The translations under genes were made by a program, and so were the position numbers. A stretch of 64,000 nt of DNA from Paraburkholderia sp. PREW-6R. GTDB taxonomy: Bacteria > Pseudomonadota > Gammaproteobacteria > Burkholderiales > Burkholderiaceae. The stretch spans positions 496,001-560,000 of the forward strand of contig NZ_CP155073.1 of the NCBI RefSeq assembly GCF_039621805.1, in the 5' to 3' direction. Positions 48,194-57,570 of the stretch are shown here, piece after piece. How positions within the stretch are numbered: the first letter of the stretch is position 1; every line of letters starts with the position of its first letter. A model generated the notes under the pieces. It saw only the letters and a list, made by a program, of their open reading frames with translations. It was not told the DNA's origin and made no database searches.

Positions 48194-48876
48194 GAGGGTT
48201 GAAAGAGTTCGAGGATGCGCCAGCCTTTGGCGTGCGCATGGGCGCGCAGTGTGTCGTCGGGATTGGTCGCGATCGGATCGGTGACCTTCTCGAGCAGCGG
48301 GATATCGTTGTGCGAATCGCTATAGAAATAGCTGTGCTCGAAGTCGCTCAAAGACTTGCCGAGTGACGCAAGCCACGCCTCGGTGCGCACGATCTTGCCT
48401 TCCTTGTAGCTCGGCGTACCAGTAGGGCGGCCGGTGTAGGCCGAATGCGGCTGACCGTCGACGGTCTCCACTTCGCACGCAATCAGCGTTTCGACGCCGA
48501 ACGCCTGAGCGATCGGGCGCGTGATGAATTCGTTCGTAGCCGTCACCACGCAGCACAGATCGCCGGCGTCGAGGTGCTGCTTCACGAGTTCGAGCGCCGC
48601 GGGTGCGATCGTGGGTGTGATCACTTCGCGCATGTATTGCGCATGCAGGTCGGCAAGCTCGGCGCGCGTGTACTTCGCGAGCGGCGTGAGCATGGCGATC
48701 AGATAGGCGTGAATGTCCAGCTTGCCGGCTTTGTAGTCGGCGAAGAAACGGTCGTTTTCACGGGCGAAATTTTCGGCGTCGACCATCCCTTGTTTCACCA
48801 TAAAGCGACCCCATTCGTGGTCGCTGTCGGTGGGAATGAGCGTGTGGTCGAGGTCGAAGAGTGCGAGGTTAGCCAT
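48190..48876 (-). CDS. HAD-superfamily phosphatase (SerB-like, subfamily IB)
   Basis: This 228-residue protein has HAD motif I DLDHTLIPTDSD (nucleophile and acid Asp near residues 8 and 10), motif II VVTATNEFITRP and motif III/IV YSDSHNDIPLLEKV, with a helical cap between. It is of the HAD-IB type related to phosphoserine phosphatase. The substrate is unknown. It overlaps hda by 8 bp and pcnB by 4 bp, so it lies in the middle of a translationally coupled group. Confidence 0.9.
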   Translation of the reverse strand: MANLALFDLDHTLIPTDSDHEWGRFMVKQGMVDAENFARENDRFFADYKAGKLDIHAYLIAMLTPLAKYTRAELADLHAQYMREVITPTIAPAALELVKQHLDAGDLCCVVTATNEFITRPIAQAFGVETLIACEVETVDGQPHSAYTGRPTGTPSYKEGKIVRTEAWLASLGKSLSDFEHSYFYSDSHNDIPLLEKVTDPIATNPDDTLRAHAHAKGWRILELFQPS

Positions 48877-49630
48877 GGGGGCCTATTTTACTTGAAGCAG
48901 CGGATGAAGCGGTTGAGCCCGGCGCGCCGCGCCGCTCGTCGGTGCCGGGCACGGCCAGCATGTCGCGCAGAAGCGGCAGCGTGACCGCGCGTTTCTGTTC
49001 GAGCGAGAACCGGTCGAGCGCGTCGAGCAGCGCCATCAGGCTCGGCATGTCGCGGCGAAAGTGCGTGAGCAGGTAGGCGGGCACGTCGTCGGCGAGCATG
49101 ATGCCGCGCTCGCGCGCCGCGTGCTTCAGCACGGCCGCCTTGCCTTCGTCGGGCAGCGGCGCGAGATGAAACACGAGACCCCAGCCGAGGCGCGTGCGCA
49201 GATCTTCGCGCACCGTCATGTTGATCGGCGGTTCGCTGCCGGCGGCAACCAGCGCGCTGGTGGGATGCGCACGCACTTCGTTGAAGAGATTGAAGACCGC
49301 GATCTGCTGGGCGGCCGAGAGCGCGTCGCAGTCGTCGATTGCATACAGCGACACGCGCGGATCGAAGCCGAACGCGGCGAGACTGCTTTGCGGGCCGGCG
49401 TAGCGCGCGTGCCCCGGCGGCGCTTCGTGCACGAGCGCCTGCAGCAGATGCGTGCGGCCGTTGCCGGGCTCACCCCAGATATAGAAGGTGCGATCGGCGA
49501 CCGGGCCGGCCGACAGCGCGTCGTCGAGCTCACGCAGACGCGTGACCAGCTCGGCGTTCGCGCCGGCGAAGAAATTGTCGAATGTCGATGGCGGCGGGGT
49601 GCCGAGATCGAGCGTCAGTTGACGAAGCAC
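48869..49630 (-). CDS. hda: DnaA regulatory inactivator Hda (DnaA-like AAA+ protein)
   Basis: Hda with the DNA-loaded sliding clamp stimulates ATP hydrolysis by DnaA and prevents re-initiation of replication. The 253-residue protein starts MLRQLTLDLGTP, with QLTLDL as the clamp-binding peptide. It has the P-loop-like GEPGNGRTHLL (Arg in the usual Lys position, as in other Hda proteins) and the DnaA-like DDCDAL Walker B. The last ~25 residues are a variable Ser/Ala tail. Confidence 0.93.
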   Translation of the reverse strand: MLRQLTLDLGTPPPSTFDNFFAGANAELVTRLRELDDALSAGPVADRTFYIWGEPGNGRTHLLQALVHEAPPGHARYAGPQSSLAAFGFDPRVSLYAIDDCDALSAAQQIAVFNLFNEVRAHPTSALVAAGSEPPINMTVREDLRTRLGWGLVFHLAPLPDEGKAAVLKHAARERGIMLADDVPAYLLTHFRRDMPSLMALLDALDRFSLEQKRAVTLPLLRDMLAVPGTDERRGAPGSTASSAASSKIGPHG

Positions 49631-49738
49631 AGTAGGTGAATGCCGAAAATGAGGCTTGTCCGCAAATGGCCCGTGCGAAGGGCCCCAAACAGAGTCGATG
49701 CGCGGCCAGTGACGAGACCGCGACCAACCCGCGACGCG

Positions 49739-50815
49739 TCAATTGTTATAAAGCGTGCTGTCCAGATAGCTTTGCCGCAACTCGCGAATCGCCACCGACA
49801 GAATCGCGCTGACCGGCAACGCGAGCAGCACGCCGAAAAAGCCGAACAGTTGCCCGAACGCGAGCAACGCGAAGATCACCGCGAGCGGATGCAACCCGAT
49901 CCGTTCGCCGACGAGCCGCGGCGTCAGATAAAAACTTTCCACGATCTGCCCGATGCCGTAAATCACCGCGACCGCGCCGAAACCGTACCAGTCGCCGAAT
50001 TGCAGCAGCGCCGCGAGCAGCGCGAGCACGAGCCCGGTCGCAAAACCAATGTACGGGATGAACACCGCCAGTCCTGTGAAGACGCCCACCGGCAGCGCAA
50101 TCTCGAAGCGCGCAACGCTGAGCGCAATCGCGTAGTACACCGCCAGCAATCCCATGACGAGCAACTGCCCGCGCAAATATTGCGACAGCATCTGGTCCAT
50201 GTCGCGCGCGAGTTGCAGCGTCTTATCGAGCCAGCGGCGCGGAATCACGATCTGCGTGCGCGCGAGCATGCGGTTCCAGTCGTACAGCAAATAGAAGAGC
50301 ACGAGCGGCACCAGCACGACATTGCCGACTACCGTCATCATCACGTTGCCGCTCGTGCGCACGTACGCCCACGCGTAGAGCGCCACGGTTTGCGCGCTGC
50401 CTTCGAGCTGGCCCATCACCAGATCGCGGATACTCGCGAAATCGAGCGAATCGGCCAGACCGAGCATGGCCAGTTTCGGCTGCAGCCACGCGCTGGCGTG
50501 CGCGAACATGACGGGCACCTGCTGGCGCAATTGCGGCCCTTCCTTCTGCACCACCGCGAGCACGAGCAACACGAGCAGTGTCATCAGCAGCGTGAAGAGC
50601 AGCATCATCAGCAACGCGGCGAGCGCGCGCGGCACGCGCCGGCGCACCATCCACGCGACGCCGGGCTGCAGGATGTACGCGAGTATCGCGCCGAGCAGAA
50701 AAGGCGTCAGGACCGGACTCAACAGCCACAGCAAAATGCCGACGCCCAGACCGATCGCCAGCCAGATGAAGGCGCGGCGTTGCACGGGTGTCAGGATCGT
50801 GGAGTTCTGTTGCAA
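49739..50815 (-). CDS. AI-2E/PerM-family membrane protein
   Basis: This is a 358-residue polytopic inner-membrane protein with about eight predicted membrane segments (for example IWLAIGLGVGILLWLLSPVLTPFLLGAIL and GNVVLVPLVLFYLLYDW). It has the family's C-terminal blocks (VFIPYIGFATGLVLALL, YLTPRLVGERIGLHPLAVIFALLAFGQLFGFFGVLLALP). The start is taken as TTG 50815 because CAGGAAACAACC precedes it; the longer frame to 50914 would overlap purM. The family includes transporters of unclear substrate; a role in AI-2 export is not shown for this branch. It is divergent from purM and upstream of hda. Confidence 0.9.
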   Translation of the reverse strand: MQQNSTILTPVQRRAFIWLAIGLGVGILLWLLSPVLTPFLLGAILAYILQPGVAWMVRRRVPRALAALLMMLLFTLLMTLLVLLVLAVVQKEGPQLRQQVPVMFAHASAWLQPKLAMLGLADSLDFASIRDLVMGQLEGSAQTVALYAWAYVRTSGNVMMTVVGNVVLVPLVLFYLLYDWNRMLARTQIVIPRRWLDKTLQLARDMDQMLSQYLRGQLLVMGLLAVYYAIALSVARFEIALPVGVFTGLAVFIPYIGFATGLVLALLAALLQFGDWYGFGAVAVIYGIGQIVESFYLTPRLVGERIGLHPLAVIFALLAFGQLFGFFGVLLALPVSAILSVAIRELRQSYLDSTLYNN

Positions 50816-50912
50816 GGTTGTTTCCTGGTGACGTCGACCGGATGATTCAAATTCCAGCCAGCCGGCCGGCATCGGGTAAAATCGCATTTTACCGACCTTC
50901 GAGCTCTTCCCC

Positions 50913-51980
50913 ATGAATCAACCGAAATCCGCCCCGAATTCACCTGATTCGGCCCAAGGTTTGTCGTATCGCGACGCCGGCGTGGACATCGACGCGGGCG
51001 ACGCGCTTGTCGACGCGATCAAGCCGTTTGCGAAGAAGACAATGCGCGACGGCGTGCTGGGTGGCATCGGCGGGTTCGGCGCGCTGTTCGAAGTGCCGAA
51101 GAAGTACAAGGAACCGGTGCTCGTGTCCGGCACCGACGGAGTGGGCACCAAGCTGCGTCTCGCATTTCAGCTGAACAAACATGACACCGTCGGCCAGGAT
51201 CTGGTGGCCATGAGTGTGAACGACATTCTCGTGCAAGGTGCCGAGCCGCTGTTTTTCCTCGACTACTTCGCGTGCGGCAAGCTGGACGTCGGCACGGCGG
51301 CGACGGTCGTGAAAGGCATCGCTTACGGTTGCGAGCTGTCGGGTTGCGCGCTGATCGGCGGCGAGACGGCGGAGATGCCCGGCATGTATCCGGACGGCGA
51401 GTACGACCTCGCCGGTTTCGCGGTCGGCGCGGTGGAAAAGAGCAAGATCATCGACGGCAGCACGATCGCTCCCGGCGACGTCGTGCTGGGCCTCGCGTCG
51501 AGCGGCATCCATTCGAACGGTTTCTCGCTGGTGCGCAAGATCATCGAGCGCGCGCAGCCTGACCTGAACGCAGACTTCGACGGCCGTTCGCTGGCCGACG
51601 CGCTGATGGCGCCTACGCACATCTATGTGAAGCCGTTGCTCGCGTTGATGCAGCAGATCACCGTGAAGGGCATGGCGCACATCACCGGCGGTGGCCTGGT
51701 CGAGAATATTCCGCGCGTGTTGCGCGAAGGTCTGACGGCTGAACTGGATCATCGCGGCTGGCCGCTGCCGCCGCTCTTCTCATGGCTGCAGAAGCACGGC
51801 GGCGTCGCGGACGCGGAAATGCACCGTGTGTTCAATTGCGGTATCGGCATGGCGGTGGTGGTGTCCGCAGATGACGCCGACGCGGCAATCGGTCTGCTGT
51901 CCGCCGCCGGCGAACAGGTCTGGAAGATCGGCATGATTCGCGAAAGCGCGGCCGGCGAAGCGCAGACTGTCGTCGTCTAA
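50913..51980 (+). CDS. purM: Phosphoribosylformylglycinamidine cyclo-ligase
   Basis: PurM closes the imidazole ring in purine synthesis (AIR synthetase). The 355-residue protein has the family blocks [53 protein letters not shown] and [31 protein letters not shown] is in the C-terminal half. It is a single gene ending at a hairpin shared with convergent miaA. Confidence 0.98.
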   Translation: MNQPKSAPNSPDSAQGLSYRDAGVDIDAGDALVDAIKPFAKKTMRDGVLGGIGGFGALFEVPKKYKEPVLVSGTDGVGTKLRLAFQLNKHDTVGQDLVAMSVNDILVQGAEPLFFLDYFACGKLDVGTAATVVKGIAYGCELSGCALIGGETAEMPGMYPDGEYDLAGFAVGAVEKSKIIDGSTIAPGDVVLGLASSGIHSNGFSLVRKIIERAQPDLNADFDGRSLADALMAPTHIYVKPLLALMQQITVKGMAHITGGGLVENIPRVLREGLTAELDHRGWPLPPLFSWLQKHGGVADAEMHRVFNCGIGMAVVVSADDADAAIGLLSAAGEQVWKIGMIRESAAGEAQTVVV

Positions 51981-51991
51981 CTGGCTGATGA

Positions 51992-52021
51992 GCCGCGCGG
52001 CGCCTGAGGGCGCCACGCGGC
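51992..52021. terminator. GC-rich hairpin between purM and miaA
   Basis: Two 6-bp stem blocks separated by one mismatch (51992-52004 with 52009-52021) with a 4-base loop form a stable hairpin between the convergent genes. Only a short T-rich stretch follows, so termination may be partial. Confidence 0.6.
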
Positions 52022-52033
52022 GATATTTGTCTC

Positions 52034-52990
52034 TCAGAGCAGTTCTTCAATCAGCTTCGGCAGTTCCGCCAAAGCCCGCGCATCGCAGCAATCCACCACG
52101 ATCCGTTCGGGCATGCTACGCAGCCAGGTGAGCTGGCGCTTGCACAACTGCCGCGTCGCAAACACGCCTTTATCGCGCATGGTCGAATAATCGACCGCGC
52201 CGTCCAGATATTCCCAGACCTGCCGGTAGCCTACGCAACGCATCGACGGCATCTCGGGCATTAAATCACCGCGCTCGCGCAACTTCACCACTTCGTCGAC
52301 GAAACCGCTGTCGAGCATCGCGTCAAAGCGCTTTTCGATGCGCGCATGCAGCACGCTGCGCTCCGACGGCTCCAGCGCGATCGGCACGAATTGCCAGCGC
52401 GCGGCGGCGCTGTCTACGCGAGCGGGCGCGGCCAGCAGCGCCGACATCGGCTGACCGCTCAGCATGAATACTTCGAGCGCGCGCTGAATGCGCTGTGAGT
52501 CGTTCGGCGCGAGTCGCGCAGCGGTAACCGGGTCCACTGCCGCGAGACGCCCGTGCAGCGCTGGCCAGCCGTCGCGCGCGGCGTCGGCGTCCAGAGCGGC
52601 CCGCACGTCGGCATCGGCGCCGGGCAGCTCGCTCAAACCCTGCGTGAGCGCCTTGTAGTACAGCATGGTTCCACCGACCAGCAACGGCAGGCGGCCCCGC
52701 GCGCTAATCTCGCCGATGAGCCGCAGCGCATCCGCGCGAAACTCGGCGGCGGAATAGGCCGCCGTGGGATCGACGATATCGATCAGATGATGCGGCGCCA
52801 CCGCACGTTCCGCGGCAGTCGGCTTGGCGGTGCCGATATCCATCTCGCGGTAGACGAGCGCTGAATCCACACTGATGATTTCTACCGGGCGCCGCGCGGC
52901 CAACGCCAGCGCGGCCGCCGTCTTGCCGGACGCGGTCGGCCCGAGCAGGCAGGGAACGCGGACCGGCGCGCGAGACGTGTTCGAAGTCAT
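52034..52990 (-). CDS. miaA: tRNA dimethylallyltransferase
   Basis: MiaA prenylates A37 of tRNAs reading UNN codons. The 318-residue protein has P-loop [13 protein letters not shown], the [19 protein letters not shown] block and the conserved [25 protein letters not shown] and [14 protein letters not shown] are also present. It follows mutL by 42 bp on the same strand, the same mutL-miaA pairing as in E. coli. Confidence 0.97.
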   Translation of the reverse strand: MTSNTSRAPVRVPCLLGPTASGKTAAALALAARRPVEIISVDSALVYREMDIGTAKPTAAERAVAPHHLIDIVDPTAAYSAAEFRADALRLIGEISARGRLPLLVGGTMLYYKALTQGLSELPGADADVRAALDADAARDGWPALHGRLAAVDPVTAARLAPNDSQRIQRALEVFMLSGQPMSALLAAPARVDSAAARWQFVPIALEPSERSVLHARIEKRFDAMLDSGFVDEVVKLRERGDLMPEMPSMRCVGYRQVWEYLDGAVDYSTMRDKGVFATRQLCKRQLTWLRSMPERIVVDCCDARALAELPKLIEELL

Positions 52991-53032
52991 GAGCAGACCG
53001 GCAGGTTTAGTACGGGCGTCACCAGGCGCACG

Positions 53033-55159
53033 TCACTGCCCACGCATGAACAGCCGATCGAGATCGGACAGCGTCAGTTGATACCACGTGGGGCGGCCGT
53101 GATTGCATTGGTCGGCGCGTTCCGTGGCCTCCATCTGACGCAGCAGCGCGTTCATTTCGTCGAGCGTCAGTCGACGATTAGCGCGCACGGCGTGATGGCA
53201 CGCGAGCGTGCCGAGCAGTTCGTGCTGACGCTCGGTCAGCACGCGCGAGCCGCCGAACGCATGCAGGTCGGTGAGTACGGCGCGTGCGAGTGCTGGAAGA
53301 TCCGCGTCCTTCAGCAGCGCGGGCACCGCGCGGATCGCGAGCGTGGTCGGCGACAGCACGGCGAGATCGAAGCCGAGCGCGTCGAGCGTGTCGCGCTCCT
53401 CTTCCACGGTGCCGATTTCGATCGGGTCGGCTTGCATCGTCTGCGGAATCAGCAGCGGTTGCACCGCGATCGCACGATCGGCGAGCGCGTTCTTGAACTG
53501 CTCGTACAGGATGCGCTCGTGCGCGGCGTGCATGTCGACGATCACGAGGCCGTGCGCATTCTGCGCCAGCACGTAAATGCCGTGAATCTGGCCGAGTGCA
53601 AAGCCGAGCGGCTGCTCGTCGGCGGCATTGAATGCGGGCGACCCATACGGCGCGGCCGCGTGATAGGGCCCCGTCGATACGTCGCCCGAGTCGCGCATTT
53701 CGAAGAGCGTCGCGCCTTCCGACGTGCCGCTGTGGGTATCTTTACGGCCGAAGAGGGCGTCATAGAACGCCAGCGGTTGCGCAACGGGCAGCGTGCCTTG
53801 CGTCATGCGCGCCTGGCGCATCCAGGTGTTACCCGGTTGCGATGACGAGCCGAAGCCGCCGCTTATGCCGCTCATGCCGCTGATGTTGCCGCTCACACCG
53901 CCGCTCAAGCCACTCGTGCCGGCGCCGCCCGCACCGGCAGCGCCGCTAGCCGGCGCGCCGAAGCGACTATTCACAGCTCCCGCACCGTAGGAGCACAACA
54001 CACCCGCGCCGCCCAAAGGCGTTGCGCCGAACGAAGCCGGTCCGCCCACTGACGGCGCAAGATGCGCGGCATGTCCGCCCGCCGTCGTCTCCGGCGACGC
54101 GCCCGCGTGCCGCGCCAGCGCGCGCTGCACGGCGTGAAACACGAACTGGTGAATCGAGCGCGAGTCGCGAAACCGCACTTCGATCTTCGACGGATGCACG
54201 TTCACATCCACCGCTTCGGGCGGCAGATCGAGGAACAGCACGTACGACGGGTACCGCTCGCCATGCAGCACGTCCTCATACGCGGCGCGCACGGCATGCG
54301 TGAGCAGCTTGTCGCGCACGAAACGACCGTTGACGAAGAAGTATTGCTGATCGGCACGCCCGCGACTCGCGGTCGGCAGACCTGCGCAGCCATACACGGC
54401 GAGCGGGCCGGCGGATTCGTCGAGCGGCAGATGCGCGGTCGCAAAAGTTTCGCCAAGAATTTTGGCGACCCGCACCGGCGGCTCGCTGGCATTCCAGTGC
54501 TCGATCGCCTTGCCGTTGTGCAATACCGAAATCGCGACGTCCGGACGAGCCAGCGCCGCGCGCCGAATCTGTTCGAGGCAGTGGCCGAGTTCGGTCTGTT
54601 CGCTTTTCAGGAATTTGCGGCGCGCGGGCGTGTTGAAGTACAACTCGCGCACTTCGATCGTGGTGCCCTGCGTACCGGCGGCCGGGCTCAACGCACCGGT
54701 TTGCGCGTCCACGCGCATCGCGTGCGACGCTTCGGCGGTGCGGCTCGTGATGACCATCTGCGCCACCGACGCAATCGACGCCAGCGCCTCGCCGCGAAAA
54801 CCGAGCGTTGCGACCGCTTCGAGTTCGGCAAGCGAGCGGATCTTGCTGGTCGCGTGACGCATCAGCGCCAGCGCCAGTTCGTTTTCCGGAATGCCGCAGC
54901 CGTCGTCGGTGATCGAGATCCGTTTGACGCCGCCTTCGTCGAGCACGATGCGCAGCGTTTGCGCGCCTGCATCGAGGGCGTTTTCCAGCAGTTCCTTGAC
55001 GACCGAGGCCGGCCGCTCGACCACCTCGCCCGCCGCGATCTGGCTGATCAACTGGTCGGGCAGCGGCTGGATTGCCCGCAACGCGCGCGGGACGGGCGCA
55101 GCGGCGGGAATCGCGGCAGCGGCGGCGTTGCCGGTGGACATTTCGGAGAATTCTGACAT
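53033..55159 (-). CDS. mutL: DNA mismatch repair protein MutL
   Basis: MutL couples mismatch recognition by MutS to downstream repair. The 708-residue protein has the GHKL ATPase domain (GEVVERPASVVKELLENALDAGA; DDGCGIPENEL; TLGFRGEALASIASVA). A Gly/Ser/Ala-rich linker of about 100 residues (around 53780-54110) joins it to the C-terminal domain. That domain has DMHAAHERILYEQ, fitting the nuclease motif DQHA(X)2E(X)4E with Gln replaced by Met. It also has CHHAVRANRR and CNHGRPTWYQL, so this is probably a nicking-type MutL. The ATG at 55159 is preferred over the TTG two codons earlier. Confidence 0.96.
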   Translation of the reverse strand: MSEFSEMSTGNAAAAAIPAAAPVPRALRAIQPLPDQLISQIAAGEVVERPASVVKELLENALDAGAQTLRIVLDEGGVKRISITDDGCGIPENELALALMRHATSKIRSLAELEAVATLGFRGEALASIASVAQMVITSRTAEASHAMRVDAQTGALSPAAGTQGTTIEVRELYFNTPARRKFLKSEQTELGHCLEQIRRAALARPDVAISVLHNGKAIEHWNASEPPVRVAKILGETFATAHLPLDESAGPLAVYGCAGLPTASRGRADQQYFFVNGRFVRDKLLTHAVRAAYEDVLHGERYPSYVLFLDLPPEAVDVNVHPSKIEVRFRDSRSIHQFVFHAVQRALARHAGASPETTAGGHAAHLAPSVGGPASFGATPLGGAGVLCSYGAGAVNSRFGAPASGAAGAGGAGTSGLSGGVSGNISGMSGISGGFGSSSQPGNTWMRQARMTQGTLPVAQPLAFYDALFGRKDTHSGTSEGATLFEMRDSGDVSTGPYHAAAPYGSPAFNAADEQPLGFALGQIHGIYVLAQNAHGLVIVDMHAAHERILYEQFKNALADRAIAVQPLLIPQTMQADPIEIGTVEEERDTLDALGFDLAVLSPTTLAIRAVPALLKDADLPALARAVLTDLHAFGGSRVLTERQHELLGTLACHHAVRANRRLTLDEMNALLRQMEATERADQCNHGRPTWYQLTLSDLDRLFMRGQ

Positions 55160-55353
55160 GGGCAAATTATAGCGATTTGGCGCATGTCGCCCGGGCGAGG
55201 TCTTAAACAGCTGGAGATTTTTAATTGTGCGCGGGCACTTTCTGTATCATGAGGCGGTCAATTTGCGGCGGTAAGCTGCTCTCGCCGTATCGCTCGCAGG
55301 CCGGCTTGTCCGGCCATTTCCGCCACGCTCACACTCGCTAATAAAGGACGCTT

Positions 55354-56028
55354 TTGGACACGTTGCTACATTTCGTCAACCTCGTCTTGCACATCGACAA
55401 GTTTCTGGGGGACTTCATCCACGTGTACGGCGCCTGGGTCTACGCGGTGCTGTTTCTGATCGTGTTCTGCGAGACCGGACTCGTCGTGCTGCCTTTCCTG
55501 CCGGGCGATTCATTGCTGTTTATTGGCGGCGCGTTTTGCGCGACCGGCGAGATGAATCTCCCGCTGCTGCTCGTGTTGCTGCTAGTGGCGGCCGTGGCCG
55601 GCAATACGGTCAATTACATGATCGGGAGGGCGATCGGGCCACGCGTGTTCAATTCGCATATTCCCGTGCTCGAACGCTTTCTCGATCGCGCGGCGCTGCA
55701 AAAGACGCACAATTTCTATGAAAAGCACGGCGGCAAGACGATCGTGCTGGCGCGTTTCATTCCGGTGGTGCGGACGTTCGCGCCGTTCGTCGCGGGCGCG
55801 TCGCAAATGACGGTGAGCCGCTTCCAGTTGTTCAACTTTATCGGCGCGCTGTTCTGGGTCTTGCTGCTGGTCCTGCTCGGCTACTTCTTCGGCAACATTC
55901 CGTTTATTCGTCAGTACCTGAATATCATCGTGCTGGTGGGTATCGGCGCGGCGGTCGTGCCGGTCGTGCTTGGCGGGTTGTGGAAGATGATGCGCAAGAA
56001 CGCATCGACGAACGCGAGCAGCCGCTAG
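55354..56028 (+). CDS. DedA-family membrane protein
   Basis: DedA proteins are inner-membrane proteins linked to undecaprenyl-phosphate or lipid flipping and membrane energisation. The 224-residue protein has about five hydrophobic segments and the family motifs VVLPFLPGDSLLFIGGAF, GNTVNYMIGRAIG and KTIVLARFIPVVRTFAPFVAGASQM. The start is TTG 55354, supported by AAGGA upstream. It is divergent from mutL and closed by a strong terminator. Confidence 0.92.
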   Translation: MDTLLHFVNLVLHIDKFLGDFIHVYGAWVYAVLFLIVFCETGLVVLPFLPGDSLLFIGGAFCATGEMNLPLLLVLLLVAAVAGNTVNYMIGRAIGPRVFNSHIPVLERFLDRAALQKTHNFYEKHGGKTIVLARFIPVVRTFAPFVAGASQMTVSRFQLFNFIGALFWVLLLVLLGYFFGNIPFIRQYLNIIVLVGIGAAVVPVVLGGLWKMMRKNASTNASSR

Positions 56029-56373
56029 GCGTCGTAAGCTCGCGCGTTATCAGCGCGTAGACCACGCTGGTCGTGAAACGGCGTCGCGATTCTCGCGACG
56101 CCGTTTTTATTTTGGCTTTCGTCTCGCGCACGATTGCGCAGACAAAGCTCAATCACGCGAGGCTTGCGTTGCAGCGGGGGGCTCGTTGCTGCAATGCTCG
56201 CATCAAGGCGCATCGAGTCGTCTGAGGTCATGTGTCGTGGGCAGGGCGAGCGGCGTTTCGGACATCAGTCTCTGGTCGCTATCGGCGACGGCGAACTTGA
56301 CCTCAGCACCGTTGCAGTGGGCCGCTGTGTCGTCGGGCGTCAGTTGCCACGATGCTGCGGGTAGGACGCTGCC
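56029..56373. other. Gap between dedA and the small membrane-protein gene
   Basis: Apart from the terminator at 56076-56108 I see nothing convincing. Open frames on both strands (about 56025-56231 and 56134-56364) lack ribosome-binding sites and recognisable sequence. Confidence 0.5.
56076..56108 (+). terminator. Intrinsic terminator after dedA
   Basis: A perfect 14-bp stem (56076-56089 with 56093-56106) with a 3-base loop is followed by a T-rich tail. It ends the dedA transcript. Confidence 0.92.
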
Positions 56374-56748
56374 TCACATCGGCAGATGAGACTCCGAATA
56401 GGGGGACGTGCGGATGACGACTGCGTCGCGCTTGGCCGCCTGCGCAACCGACCGGCGCTGCGCAACCCTGCGCGAGATCAACGCGATGCCCGCGGCCGCT
56501 ACATACGCGCCGGCGCGCTCCAGAAATGCGGCGGTCGAACTGAACTGGCCGTAACGGCTCCGTGCGTCGGCGAAAACGAGAAAGGTGAGCGTGGCGTCGA
56601 GCACCATCGCGAGCAGCATCAGCGCGAAGAAAACGTGCGCTCCATTCAGCTTCACCCCTGGCATCAAGCGGTTGAACAGGTAACTCGCGCTCAGTACGAC
56701 GACGAGCAGCGCGAGATTAAAAAACACGTTGAGAAAGAAATGGGTCAT
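56374..56748 (-). CDS. Hypothetical membrane protein, about 124 residues
   Basis: The protein starting MTHFFLNVFFNLALLVVVLS has three hydrophobic segments: about residues 3-24, then HVFFALMLLAMVLDATLTFLVF, then AGAYVAAAGIALI. A basic, Arg/Gln-rich cytoplasmic tail follows (RRVAQRRSVAQAAKR). The ATG at 56748 is chosen because the first helix begins there; a longer frame to 56820 adds a non-hydrophobic leader. I do not recognise the family. It stands alone between two gaps. Confidence 0.6.
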   Translation of the reverse strand: MTHFFLNVFFNLALLVVVLSASYLFNRLMPGVKLNGAHVFFALMLLAMVLDATLTFLVFADARSRYGQFSSTAAFLERAGAYVAAAGIALISRRVAQRRSVAQAAKRDAVVIRTSPYSESHLPM

Positions 56749-57102
56749 ATCGACAGAATGAAAGCGCAGCGTAGTGCGGAGCGGCCCGAACTGTCGCGAT
56801 TGCGAGAATCGCGCGCACATCCGGCCGCAGCGGCGGCGATCATTGCACGTCTTAATGTCTCAATAAACGTTGTCGTTCGAAGTGCGTTGTTTCGTCTGGC
56901 GCGGAAGACGCGGCCGCTGCCCTTTCACATTGTCTCTCCGGAGAATGCTGCCGAGTCGCGAGACATGTCGGTATGTTCAATCGGATTTTTCAGGCAGTGT
57001 TCCGGGGTGAGCGACAAGCGGCGAAGTCACGTTTAGGGGTGTCGGCGGTGATGGCGGGATGTGATCGGAATTGAGCTTCGGACTAACCGATACGCCGCGT
57101 GG
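56749..57102. other. Gap with no recognised feature
   Basis: About 350 bp between the small membrane-protein gene and the interrupted MarR gene. I see no gene, RNA, terminator or clear repeat here; the open frame running through it on the plus strand has no coding features. Confidence 0.5.
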
Positions 57103-57525
57103 CTACAGATCGATCTGCGGCACGTTGAATGCGCCTTCGAGCGACTTCAGTTCCGCGCGATGTGAGGCGGCCAGCTTCGCAAGCATTTTTTCTCCGGGTT
57201 TCAGCAGATGCACTTCTACCTAGCGACGGTCGGCTTCATTGATCTTGCGCTTGACGAGACCGAGCGCCTCGCAACGAGAGACCAGCGACACGACACCGTG
57301 ATGCTGCGCTTGCAGACGTTCGGCAAGCTCACCGATGGTCGCCCAGTCGCGCTGCGGATACCCTTTGATATGCAGAAGCAGCAGATACTGCAACGGCGTG
57401 ATGCCTTCGCTTTGCGCGGCCTGTTCCGAAAAACGTTCGAAGCGCCTCATCTGATAGCGGAACTCGGATAGTTGCTCGAAATCGGCTTTGTTCAGTTCGC
57501 GATTGGACGATTTCATTCGTATCAC
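57103..57525 (-). pseudogene. MarR-family regulator interrupted by an in-frame TAG
   Basis: The frame from about 57525 encodes a typical MarR winged helix (ITPLQYLLLLHIKGYPQRDWATIGELAERLQAQHHGVVSLVSRCEALGLV and the wing KINEADRR). It hits TAG at 57220-57222, where relatives usually have Q or another residue after DRR. Reading on in the same frame gives 38 more MarR-like residues (VEVHL...KPGEKMLAKLA...ELKSLEGAFNVPQIDL) to a second stop at 57103. That totals about 140 residues, the normal family length. The wing and helix-turn-helix are present, but the C-terminal dimerisation helix would be lost. The exact start (GTG 57525 or ATG 57516) is uncertain. It follows the HPP/CBS gene by 45 bp on the same strand. 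Confidence 0.85.
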
Positions 57526-57570
57526 AATATGAGGTATTGGGATGGGATCACGCAGCGCTTTTCTATATCG

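Noticed and set aside
56134..56364. A 76-residue plus-strand ORF after dedA
   Set aside because: It has no ribosome-binding site or recognisable sequence and overlaps an equally poor frame on the other strand.
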